Shown: positions 22,324 to 32,471 of the stretch, piece after piece
Numbering within the stretch: position 1 is the stretch's first letter
How the letters are laid out: each line of letters opens with the position of its first letter
Assembly (NCBI GenBank): GCA_019914995.1
Contig: CM034126.1
Span: 11,909,001 to 11,973,000, forward strand
Length of the DNA stretch: 64,000 bases
Source: Acanthochlamys bracteata
Taxonomy: Eukaryota; Streptophyta; Magnoliopsida; Pandanales; Velloziaceae
Reading direction: 5' to 3'
The notes under the pieces: model-generated
The model's database searches: none
Seen by the model: the letters and a program-made list of their open reading frames with translations, nothing else
Told to the model about the DNA's origin: nothing
Translations under genes and position numbers: made by a program

Positions 22324-24389
22324 GAAGGTTCTGCCAATCAGTAATGGCTAGCGAAAGCGATGTTACCATCCATGAGGGACGGGAAATGGAGAGGAGAGCT
22401 CCCGAGAGCAGTCGCCAACGGAAGGAGAAGTCTAGGGACGTTATGGCAGACGTGAATGCAAGGCTCGTTAGGGTGGAGCTTGCTATGGCGGATAAGGTGG
22501 ACCAGTTCGAGGAGTTGGGCCAAAGCATCGAGAAGCTCGAGAAGGGACAAGAAGAGCTTCGTGGGGAGATGCAAGGTGCCTTGAACGTGGTGGCCGAATC
22601 ATCATCTCGCCAAGGTAAGGCCCTTAAAGACTCTCTCTTGGGTGATGTGGATGCTCTTAGGAGGGAAGTAGCGGCTCTTAGGGAAGAGGTCGCAAGGTTG
22701 GCCACCGAATTGAGGGATGTCCGAGGGGATTGGACACTTTGTAAGATGGCGGTTACACAAGGGACAGTTTTCACCGTACCCTCAACTTCGACTCCTTCGA
22801 AGGTGGATGTTCCAAGACCCAAGACGTATAAGGGTGCGCGGAACGCGAAGGAGATTGATAACTTCCTTTGGAGCTTGGAGTAACTCTTTAGGAGTACCGG
22901 CATTACGGAGGATGTAGGTAAGATCGATCATGCCACTCTTTACTTTGAAGATACCGCAATGGTATGGTGGAGGAGGAGACATGCTGAGATCGAGAGGGGG
23001 ACCTGCACCATTGCCACTTGGGAAGAGTTCAAGAGGGAACTCAAACGGCAATTCTATCCGGTGAATGCCGAGGATGAGGCAAGGGCAAGGCTTCGGCGCT
23101 TGACCCATCGGGGCAGCATAAGGGATTATGTCAAGAAATTTTCAGAGTTGATCTTGGAGATCCATGATTTTCCTGAAAGGGAGGCCCTTTTTGCTTTCAT
23201 GGACGGATTGCAAACATGGGCAAGGCTGGAGATCCAACGTAGAGGACCTCAAGACCTCAACTCTGCTATTGCCATAGCCGAATCCCTCATAGAGTTCCAA
23301 CGGCCCGAGAAGCATAAGCCTCGAGAGGACTCCAAGAACAATGGTGGTGGAGATAGCCATCAAGTCAAGGAAGCAACGGTTGACCCACCAAAGACCAAGG
23401 GAGGCTCCCATAGAGGCCAAGGAAGCGATGGCAACACTCGAGGGAATGGTAAGAATCCTTTAAAATGCTTCTTTTGTGATGGACCTCATATGGCCAGTGA
23501 ATGTCCAAAACGGAATAAACTTTCCGCACTAATAGAGATAATGGACGAGCCACAACGGCAACCTGAAGAGGTAAAGATGGGCTCGCTACAACTACTTAAT
23601 GCCATCCAAGCCAAAGCCGAATTGCCAAAACGTGAGGTGAAGGGTCGGATGTACGTGACGACCAAAATTGGAGGACAGGAGGTCCGAGCCTTGGTAGACA
23701 CAGGAGCGACCCATAACTTCCTCGAGGAGAAGGAAGCAACGAGGCTAGGCGTCAAGTACGAAAAGGGACAAGGATGGATTAAGGCAGTTAATTCCGAACC
23801 AAAATCCATTGTTGGTGTTGCTCGTGGGGTCAAAACGTGCATAGGCGAGTGGTCTGGTCTTTTGGACTTTTTCGTTGTGCCCATGGATGATTTTCCTATA
23901 GTTCTTGGTATGGAGTTTATGGATCGCGTAAAGACCGTACCTATCCCTTTTGTCAACTCCATGTGGATCATGGATGAAGGAAAAACATGCATGGTACCTT
24001 TGTCGCGAGAAGTAAATCTCCAATCCAAGACTACTTCGGCCATACAACCCTCAAAGGAGAAGAAGGATGCACAAATAACAATCCAGGCCATCCCAAAAGA
24101 ATCAAATCATCTCAATTTGGAGCCAAGGGACGATCAAAGTATCGCAGCAGCCATAAGAGCATCAGCGTCTATTATGATGACACCCGAACGGGACGTGGAA
24201 GAAATTTTGGGGCATCGATTCATTCCAAGGCGTGGTAACCGTCCATGTTATTCTGAATATTTGGTCAAGTGGAAGGGTCGGGCAGACGATGAGTCAACTT
24301 GGGAGCATGAAGATGACTTATGGCCATTCCACCATAAGATCCAAGAGTTCCGCTACAGCTCCACACAACCGCGATGAGGGCATCGCGAA

Positions 24390-24403
24390 ATAGGTGGGGG
24401 AGA
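24390..24403 (+). other. Polypurine tract
   Basis: Purine-rich run containing GGTGGGGGAGAA directly before the 3' LTR. Confidence 0.75.
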
Positions 24404-24921
24404 ATGTCACGGTATGACTATTTTGGCTATTCTCCCCATCAAAATTATCTTGGTAAAATACTTTTTGCCTAGGTAAATTTATATTGTGCATAGGCAAAGT
24501 CTAGAGTATGGTAGAATACTCTAGACAAAGGATAGTTGGCATAGGCTAGAGAATACTCTATAATGGTGGAGACTCTTGTAAGGGATATTTTGTAAGAAAG
24601 TTCTGGATCATGTATTCTCCACCGTCCGATCAAAACAATCTCCACCGTCCGTTGAGGAGGTGGAGAAACTATAAATAGGAAGGATGAGCTCTCATTTGGG
24701 GCAGGAAGAAAATCAAATATTTCAAACAAGAGTTATAACCAAGCTAAGTAATATAAAGCTTTCCTTCCAAAAGTTCTCTTCAAGTATTCTTTACTTTCCC
24801 TCTAGTCCATTCAAGCTTCCTTAGCTATCTTTGATAGCTCTTTTGGGTAAAGGCTGATTTAACCACAAAGGATCGTGATTAAGTGCCGCACGAGCCAAGG
24901 TAAAACTCTAGGCCCGTGACA
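24404..24921 (+). repeat. 3' LTR of the gypsy element
   Basis: Full-length partner of the 5' LTR, with the same ends and TATA box. Confidence 0.9.
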
Positions 24922-25423
24922 ATAAGAACAGGGAAGGGTGGCACGTGTGGTAAGGTTCACCTATTAGGCTACCTTACCATTCATATAAGTGGACACTGTC
25001 TTCTGTCATGCAGCACATTACAACTGTACTGTTGCATGCGCTCTCTTATTTTTGTGAAGGTGGCCTTCAGCTCATGTACCAAAATGCATCTATGCCCTTG
25101 AGCTGTATGCATCCCTGGTCTTTCCCTCTACCATATAGGAATATTACCCATTAACATCAACACAGAAGATTAATTAGTTCATCTACAGAATAATCATTGG
25201 AAGACAATGTACTCATTACAGAAGTTAAACAAAAAATTTAATGGACCATTCCATCAAAAAGTTGACAAAGGTTGCATTTTAACTTCTATGCATGCATTTC
25301 GTTTCAGCACCAGTCCTCTCTTCTCCTTACTGGCTAACTTATCCTTTACTGGAAATTTTCTAGTAGAACTTAGAGTCTTACAGCACTACTATATATAAAT
25401 TATATAAGATGAAGTAATTATAA
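24922..25423. other. Intergenic stretch, no gene seen
   Basis: Begins with the right ATAA target duplication (24922-24925). The remainder is probably the 3' untranslated region of the minus-strand DUF7950 gene. Confidence 0.4.
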
Positions 25424-26452
25424 TTAAGAATTGCAGCTGCTAACAGTAGCTCTGGAGCTGTAAAACTTCCATGCAAACAAGTAGTCTGCAGATTCACAGC
25501 AAAGCCTTCTCACTTCACAAGGTGCATCAACTACTGTGTTCTTTCCATTAGTGATCCACTCTATCTTCACTCTACATGTGAACCCAGTCAAATACTTCAT
25601 CATTGCCTCTGGCAAATTTCCCTGATCAGCAAACTCCAGCACCACGCCACCGTTGATCCTCCTCCCGGCAGGTCCAATTCCAAGCTGAGCAGCTACACCG
25701 GAGCATTCACCGATCATCGAATCAAGCCACAGGCACTTGGGTTGTCCCACCATCTCCTTGTAAGCAGAGTTCACTAATCTTACCTTGTTCCTTGAGTCCG
25801 TTACAACCGTCGGCATAGCCTCTGCTTCAACGGCAGCGTCGATATCTTTAGCGCTTTTCATGGTGAACTGAGATGTGGCAGAGTGAGATGATGGCAGTAC
25901 CGATTCAATATCTTTGATGCAACCGATACTGACGGTTGAAGTCACAGGCCTCATTGGTTGAGGCGATATGACTTTGGGTTTCTGCAACTCTTGCAACAGA
26001 TTTCTCTCTACCGGCACGGTAACCTTTTCCTCTAGCCGATGTCGATCGTCTGGTATCTTCGGCGGCGATGGTGGAGAAATCAAAGGGGATGTAGGAAGAA
26101 GGGAAAGTTCTACTCTAGGAGCTTGATGTTGATGAATTGGAAAGCTACAGTGATCAGAGATCGGAAGCTGCTGAGGATTTTGCGAGTGTCGAGTGATCGG
26201 GGAGAAGTTTTTCAGTGGCCGCTTGGTAGCTGCCAAAGGTGCAAAGCCGAGACGGCTACGCTTCCTGGTTTTATACGGTAGCCTTGCATGAAGACAGCTG
26301 CTAAGGGAAACCGCCGCTGCATGACGAAGTTGGCAACTCGGCGGAGTCTCCGATGATGCTGCGTCCATCACTGCAGGAAACTGCGGCTTTGGTGCTATCG
26401 GTTTGTACCTTGCCATAATCTCGTGAGTCTTCGCCATGTCCACCGACCCCAT
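25424..26452 (-). CDS. DUF7950 domain protein of unknown function
   Basis: Single uninterrupted frame of 342 residues from the ATG at 26452 (MGSVDMAKTHEIMARYKPIA). Downstream Met6 and Met13 are alternative starts. The MARYKPIAPKP motif near the N-terminus is typical of this plant family. A Pro/Ser-rich, probably disordered middle (residues about 85-190) follows. The C-terminal domain (about residues 205-330) has PTVVTDSRNKVRLVNSAYKE, WLDSM, GRRINGGVVLEF, FTCRVKIEW and YLFAWKF, which matches what I remember of DUF7950. No enzymatic motif is evident. Function in the family is not established. The GC-richer coding sequence stands out sharply from its AT-rich surroundings, supporting a real intronless gene. 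Confidence 0.82.
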   Translation of the reverse strand: MGSVDMAKTHEIMARYKPIAPKPQFPAVMDAASSETPPSCQLRHAAAVSLSSCLHARLPYKTRKRSRLGFAPLAATKRPLKNFSPITRHSQNPQQLPISDHCSFPIHQHQAPRVELSLLPTSPLISPPSPPKIPDDRHRLEEKVTVPVERNLLQELQKPKVISPQPMRPVTSTVSIGCIKDIESVLPSSHSATSQFTMKSAKDIDAAVEAEAMPTVVTDSRNKVRLVNSAYKEMVGQPKCLWLDSMIGECSGVAAQLGIGPAGRRINGGVVLEFADQGNLPEAMMKYLTGFTCRVKIEWITNGKNTVVDAPCEVRRLCCESADYLFAWKFYSSRATVSSCNS

Positions 26453-27903
26453 GGCTCACCCCTACTGATCTTAGTTGTACAATTCAGAGAATCTACTACA
26501 ACTGATCAGAGAGAGTGTGAAGGGGAAGAATTAAGGGAGAGGGATTTAAGGGAGATAGTAGCGAACGGGAAGAAGGCAAGAGGAAGAGAAGGCACGTGTG
26601 GTTGTTCAGGGTACGTGGAATGGACCATGTGTTGTTAAAGAACACGTATTGTTATTGGCTAAGGTCGACGGGAGTTGTTTTGATCAGGTTAAAGCAAAAC
26701 AAAACGGAGTAGTGGTGATAGTTGAGCAATTTTATCCCTGCATGCCCTCTTGCCCCGGTGCAGTTGCCCAGTGAACCATGAACAGATGGCAATTCATGCC
26801 CATGCACACCTACACATGGGATATTTCGATGTTTTATGCATTGATTCGAAGTTTGTACTACTTTGAACTTGAACTTGCTGAACAGAAGAGAAGAAAAAAT
26901 CTTACTTGGGAAACCTTTTGAGTGGGGGATGTATAGAACATATTGCCCTCGGCATTATCGAAATGTTGTTGTTTAGGAGAGTGACGCATGGCTGAAGGTT
27001 ATTGCTATTTTGTCTAGTTACAGCCTTTTTACCACTTTTTTCTCTTGCGCTGCATGCATTGGTAGACTCTTCTGAGTCTGCTCTCCGTCCATGCATATCT
27101 ACTAGTGAATAGTAATTTGTCTTTATTGTTATTTAGTGCTTTAAACTCTCACTTGACTTTTGAACCATTACTACTTTCCTGAAATGTTAAATAAAAGTTT
27201 ACAGAAATTATGAGGGAACAAATGTTCTGCAAGGATCACAGATTTACATACAGTTCAATTGCTAAGGATTTATTTATCTACACTTCAAAATTTTTTAAAC
27301 TCAGTTTCAACATTTTCAACTTATTTTTTAAATAAAATAAATATAAAATTTAAACTAAAGTTTTTGGCAAAAATTTATTTTTAAAATATAAAACTTAAAA
27401 GGTAAGTTTTGAAAAACTGAAAAATTTGCAATAGAGATTATCACATTTCTACTCAACACATTGACAGACAAACTTAGTCAATATAAGCCGCCGAGGATCA
27501 ACACATTGCACAGGCTTAGGTCATGAAAGATTGGTCAAGGTTATTTAGAGCCATATTATGGCATTAGCTAATATGTCACAGAAACATGCCACAGCTTTAA
27601 GAAGGAAGCATTCATTATAGCCGGCTGCATCAAAGATTCAAAATTTTCATATTTTATTACATCAGAAATGCCTATCATTTGTTTCTCTCAAAGTTGTACA
27701 CTCACTTTTGCTCACACATTTTCTCAATTTTATCTAGATAGTTATGCATTAAGTTTGAATTAGATATACAGGAATCCATTCACAGGAACGACTAGGAAGA
27801 CCATTTAGCCAAAGTGAAGAATGCTACAGTTCATCTAAACAAGTCTGATATATGACTAATTTGTTAAGATATGTCCTTCAATATCTAATGATCTAAGTAT
27901 TGA
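26453..27903. other. Promoter of the DUF7950 gene and intergenic sequence
   Basis: The first about 200 bp are GA-rich on the plus strand (pyrimidine-rich leader on the coding strand). Nothing else is supported. Short frames at 26902-27096 and elsewhere lack any family resemblance. Confidence 0.4.
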
Positions 27904-27924
27904 TTCCACTGGTACAAAAATAGC

Positions 27925-28270
27925 TTTCACCGACTAAAAAAATACCGACTGAAAAAATATAGTCGGTAAATTTGTCAAATACCGACTGAAAATAATCTAA
28001 TCGGTAAAAGTTTTAAATTACCTACTGATCGATAAATTTATCAAATATCGATAAAAAATTTTTTAAACGATAAATTTACCGACTATAATTTTTTCAGTCA
28101 GTAAATTTATTGATTAAAATTTTATCAATAGCTAATTTACCAACTGAATTTACTTATAGTCAGTAATTTTATCGATTGAATTTTTTTATAGTCGGTAATT
28201 TTACCGACTAAAATTTTTTTTTAGTCGGTAATATAACGTTACCGACGAAAAATATATTAGTCGGTAAGTT
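27925..28270. repeat. Left subterminal repeat array of the CACTA element
   Basis: About a dozen copies of ACCGACT and AGTCGGTAA or near variants, in alternating orientation. Confidence 0.85.
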
Positions 28271-28439
28271 TCTTTTTTATATTTTTTTCTTCCTCCATTT
28301 TTGTTTTTATTTTCTCTCCTTGGTTTTACTTCTTTCCGACAGTGAGCCCGTCCCTTACGCCCCCCTCACTGGCATGCTTTCACCTCTCCGGCACTGATTT
28401 CTTCCTTTCCTACCTCCGACGTTCTTCTTCTTCTTACTG

Positions 28440-28548
28440 ATGTTACTCCGGCGAGCCCATCTAAGCCGAATTGAGACCGCCGTAAAAACCCTAGAATTCG
28501 CCGGATCCCTCCGCCGGCAAATCGAGCTATTGGTGGCCATAAAAGTAT
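28440..28548 (+). pseudogene. Unidentified captured gene fragment inside the CACTA element
   Basis: A GC-rich segment that reads, from ATG at 28440, MLLRRAHLSRIETAVKTLEF followed by AGSLRRQIELLVAIK, and then meets a donor-like GTATGC. Its codon composition differs strongly from the flanking transposon and it looks like a host first exon. I cannot name the parent gene. A chance open frame is possible because it is only about 35 codons long. Confidence 0.35.
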
Positions 28549-28827
28549 GCTTGCTTCGCTTATTCTATCCTCACCATCTCTCTCCCTATTTGCTTTTTTT
28601 TCTTTAAGTAGTTTTCGTCTTGTGATTTCGATTTGTTCTTATAAGCTGCTACTGTCCACCGGTGGAGGGTTGTATTGATCATCTCTGTAGAACTCTCCCT
28701 AATTGCGGCGCCGTTGAAACTTTTGAAGTTAGAGCTAAGGGTGAATGGGTAGTAGCAGAAGAGGGATGATGATTATGAGTTAAGTGTTGGAATTTACTAA
28801 TTATAAGATTGCTGTTGCATGCATTGG

Positions 28828-29097
28828 TTAACTGCTTGTGTTGCGATGATGATGAGTTTTTGAAGAAGGGAGCAAGTTATGAGTTCTTGGATCAAGCCCC
28901 TGCGAAATCATCTTCTTCTTGATGCATGAGTTCCAGAAGATTTTTTTAGGTATCTGCATATATAGACCTGCTAGTTTAGGGACAGAGCTCCAGCAGCCAT
29001 GGCCATGAGTGGTGATGAAGTTGACAAGCTTTTCATCTTCCTCAGGAGGCCAGAGACCTCTCTTCACCTTCTGTTTGCTGCAGCAGTGGTGACCCAT
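28828..29097 (-). pseudogene. R2R3-MYB fragment captured by the CACTA element
   Basis: From 29097 the minus strand encodes [20 protein letters not shown] then [20 protein letters not shown] and KLAG, which is exon 1 of an R2R3-MYB gene (first half of repeat R2), ending exactly at the conserved exon 1 splice position near 28968. After about 14 bases it resumes with a piece of exon 3 (FWNSCIKKK, then [13 protein letters not shown]), so exon 2 and most of both MYB repeats are absent. WPPEE replaces the usual WSPEE. The parent resembles secondary-wall or MYB61/MYB103-like factors, judged from memory. As it stands it cannot bind DNA as a MYB, though a 89-residue frame remains open. Confidence 0.85.
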
Positions 29098-29639
29098 AAC
29101 ACCAACAACAACAGCAGATCACTCAACCAAGTGTGAGATGTAAGCTGTTGAAGGTATTGGACCTTGGTTAACAATAAAATACATTATATGGAAGTAACTT
29201 TGCATTTACTCATTCAGACTTAGTTTTTCTATCTTTCTCATATCAATCTATTGAAGAAGAACAAGACACTTGAGATTGAAGCTTCTGCTTGCTTTTCCCA
29301 AACATAGTAATGAAGATATCTCTGTGGATATTCAAGAGACTATTAGTGGCCCGAAAATTTTTTATACATATATGTTATGAACCACTACGTAGGAGTGTGT
29401 TAAGTTTATGTGAAGGCTTTTCTTTATATAGTAGCTGTGTAAATTAGTGTTTTAGCAAGTGGATCATTTCAGTGTATTTGATGACTTTAATGGATATGTA
29501 AATATAAATTTTGATTAATGTTATATATAAATTTGAGTTAATTTTTATTTAATATATATTTTTATACTTAGTAGTGAATTATTCTAAATAAAATATTTAA
29601 GCATTCACCAAATGAATTCAATAATATCAATTTAAAAAT

Positions 29640-29915
29640 TTTGGTAGGTAAATCGAAATTACCGACTGAATGTGTTAGTAGGTAATTTTATTTTACCTAC
29701 TAAAAATTTCAGTAGGTAAAATAAAATTATCGACTGAAATTTATTCAGTCGGTAAATTACTGTGCCATGCCGACTGAATTTTTTATTTAGTCGGTAAATA
29801 ATTTATCGACCGGTGTTTGCCGACGGATTACCGACTGCTTTTTTTTTCAGTCAGTAAAGTACTTTGCCGACTATTTTTGACTCGTACCAACTGTTTTTTT
29901 TCAGTCGGTGATGCT
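29640..29915. repeat. Right subterminal repeat array of the CACTA element
   Basis: Repeated ACCGACTGAA and AGTCGGTAA motifs mirroring the left array. Confidence 0.85.
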
Positions 29916-29934
29916 GTTATTTGTAGTAGTGTTC

Positions 29935-32471
29935 GCAGCTCGAATGATTTATATGGAAAAGGTAGGCATCATAATTGCATAAGTTGCTACAAAAGTTGAT
30001 GTAAAACAGTTATGTGAGATATATATATCATGCCCGCCGCAAACATTTCAGTAATTGTATTGATCTTGTAGAATATAAATTAGTATGCTTTGACAATTTG
30101 AGGACTGTAGTTAACAACTATATGTTCTAAAAGTTTTACCAACCGAAATTCATTATTAGGATTGATATCTGATGCATCTGTCAGCTGATCAGAAATTTGG
30201 CGCTTATTAGAGTTTCATACTCTCATCCGTGAGTACTGGAATCTGGATCGAAGAGCAATTTGGCGTATTCGTTTTTTTGTTCTTTTTTTTTCCAAGCATT
30301 CAATTTCTTGATTTCTAACACATAAAGTGAACATCTCTTCACATCAGCTTGGAAATGGTGATTATATATGCAAATGCAGAACTTGCTTCTGCATTGCCTT
30401 GTACAGTGGAAGACCCACGGTTTTGAAAATTTTGAAATTGTTATTAGTTTGATTCAATCTCGTACTTGCTACAGCTATCATCTTCCTGCATCTGTCTATC
30501 TTGAATTATGCCATATCTCGGACAGATAATCTTCCTATAACTAAAAAACCATTGCTTTATATGAGAAAGATGTTCAGTGCTTGTTTTTTGGGCAGTTGTT
30601 TTCTTGTTTTGTTTCTTAGAAACTGGCATAGGTAAGTGCTTTTAAGTGGCTTAATCTTGTCAAACAAGAGACTTTTTTTGGCCAGAAGCACCTAGATGTT
30701 TTGCTGTATTTCCTATTTAGGGAATTGATATAACGCATGCAAAACCTATTTTTTGTTGTATCATTGATTTTTTGGTACTGCCCTTTGTGAATAGTTATGT
30801 GAACATGAATGCTATTTGTAGGTTTTGCATATGATCTACCATTTGAAAGGCATTGTTTTCAATTCTTTCAAAATTTTAATGAGAAGCTGCGATATTGTTA
30901 GAACTGTAGATTGTTTGTTCGTTTTCTAACTCCCTAATGCTTTCATCTATGGATAATCACTTGTACTAAGGAACTCCTACTTTTTGCATACATGACAATG
31001 CCAGGCTCATAGGTATTCCTTGAGCGCCCAGACAGCCAGACCCACTATTCATCTTTCTGTCAGTGCATCCTCTAGGTCTTTAAGTTGAAAATTGAGTCCT
31101 AATGTAATGGTTCGTGTAGATGTCATAGAATACCAATGTCTCCCCCACATCATTGGTAAGATACCTCCTGCAGCCCAGCACTAGAGAATGCATAACTGAT
31201 ACTAGGTTTCAAGGGTTTTATCAAGTTCCACATCGCATATGATCCTTATTATCCTATGAAGTGGTTTTAGTGGAAATTGACAATGAAATGGATCAAATTC
31301 ACTTTCTTGTGGTTTCATTTGGGATTGTCAAAGACGATCTTCCTTCTAACTAGGTTTCACTTGATTAAGTGGTTCGTTCTTCTGGGATTACTTGAAAGAT
31401 TCTCTTTTTGCTATGGACATAGACAAAGATGTCTTGCGTGATGTGGCTTTGCGTAAATGGACGAGCGATTCACGTATCAGGTGTTATGGGACAAATGACT
31501 CACTTTAGTTCTCCAGGATGGACTGTTCATGCTGAACATCAACTGAGCTCTTCAACTTCATCTCAAAGGACGAAGATGAAGATGAAGATGAAAAGAAAAT
31601 TTTCAAGGTCCCCATTGCTATATATAGGACGTGTTTTAAATACCCGTAACTAAGTCTCGTAAAAGTAAAAAATAAAAAGTAGAGTTTTTTGAAAAATAAA
31701 ATCGAAGAAGAATTCAGTATTTGTATTTCAATATATTTTAAAAGTCTGTTGAAAATTAAAAAAAATAATTGTATTGAAAATGTGTAAATAAAAAAATTGA
31801 AACTGAAATTTTGTATATGAAAGTAGAATTCTGAATTTTTTATGTAATAGAAACATATGAATTATTCGAAACTCAAATTTTGATCGACAAAAATAAAATT
31901 ACGGATGTTTGAAACACACCCTTAAAGAAAGAGACATGGGCGAGGGTTCATCTTCAAATAGCAGATAATCTGTTAGTCATGTCGAATTATTATAAGATTT
32001 TCTCGTATCACCTTAAGGACATCTTTTGAAGAGATGGTCAGTGACGAGGCAATTACTCGTCCAGATGATATTCTGTTTCTCTTGCATCCTTGTAAATTAC
32101 TATCACATTGTAATGAAATAAACTTTGTTTTTCTTGTTAAGAATGCTACTTTTTAGATTGTGTAATCTGATGTGCTTTCTAAAGTTACTGTCGTTATTCT
32201 GGTAACTAACTCTTTTATTATTAGATGTTATGTTACTAGTTGTAACGGATTTCTAGTGCTTTCGACTTTTCGAGAAATTTCTTTTGCACATAACCCCATT
32301 GTGCTTTCTCCATATTCGTTCCAGCCCAAACTGTAGCTTGGACTAATCAATCTTCTTCGTTGCTGTAAACTCGAAGCAAAAAATCTCAATCTCTCAATTC
32401 CCGGGGCTCACCGATCGATCTCCGCTCCCGAACTCCTATAGTTTCAAATTTACCCTTGGATTTTTGCCCAA
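29935..32471. other. Intergenic stretch and F-box gene promoter
   Basis: No gene is supported. A GATGAAGATGAAGATGAA run lies near 31573. The last about 150 bp become CT/GC-rich and form the leader of the F-box gene. Confidence 0.4.

Larger units (their letters stand above)
21793..24921 (+). mobile_element. Ty3/gypsy (chromovirus-type) LTR retrotransposon, non-autonomous, broken
   Basis: A 3.1-kb element bounded by two LTRs of about 517 bp that begin TGTCACGG and end CCGTGACA, with a 4-bp flanking ATAA repeat. Behind the 5' LTR is a primer-binding site matching initiator Met-tRNA, and before the 3' LTR a purine tract. Parts recognised in order: gag (about 22344-23530) ending in a CCHC zinc knuckle, a retropepsin-like aspartic protease (about 23640-23990, active-site LVDTGATHNF), and a chromodomain (about 24200-24340, YLVKWKGR and STWEHEDDLW). 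No reverse transcriptase, RNase H or integrase is recognised, so it could only have moved with help. It carries about one or two breaks. The LTRs differ at about 24 sites by hand comparison (near 4.6 percent), suggesting insertion roughly two to four million years ago at usual plant rates. Confidence 0.9.
27907..29931. mobile_element. CACTA-type DNA transposon, non-autonomous, with captured host sequence
   Basis: The left end reads CACTGGTACAAAAATAGC and the right end, reversed, CACTACTACAAATAACAGC, followed on both sides by ACCGACT. The element is flanked by identical 3-bp duplications TTC (27904-27906 and 29932-29934), as expected for CACTA (En/Spm). Subterminal regions are packed with ACCGACTGAA and AGTCGGTAA motifs in both orientations, the usual transposase-binding arrays. 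There is no transposase frame, so it depends on another copy. The 1.3-kb interior is GC-richer and contains pieces of host genes (listed separately). It is about 2.0 kb long. Confidence 0.92.

Noticed and set aside
22247-24091. Several antisense open frames of 60-218 residues within the LTR element
   Set aside because: They are shadows of the gag-protease frame on the opposite strand and show no domain pattern of their own.
31400-31700. Segment with scattered coding-like words (MDIDKDVLRDVALRKW)
   Set aside because: The frame is short and interrupted and no family could be named; could be a decayed fragment but support is too weak.
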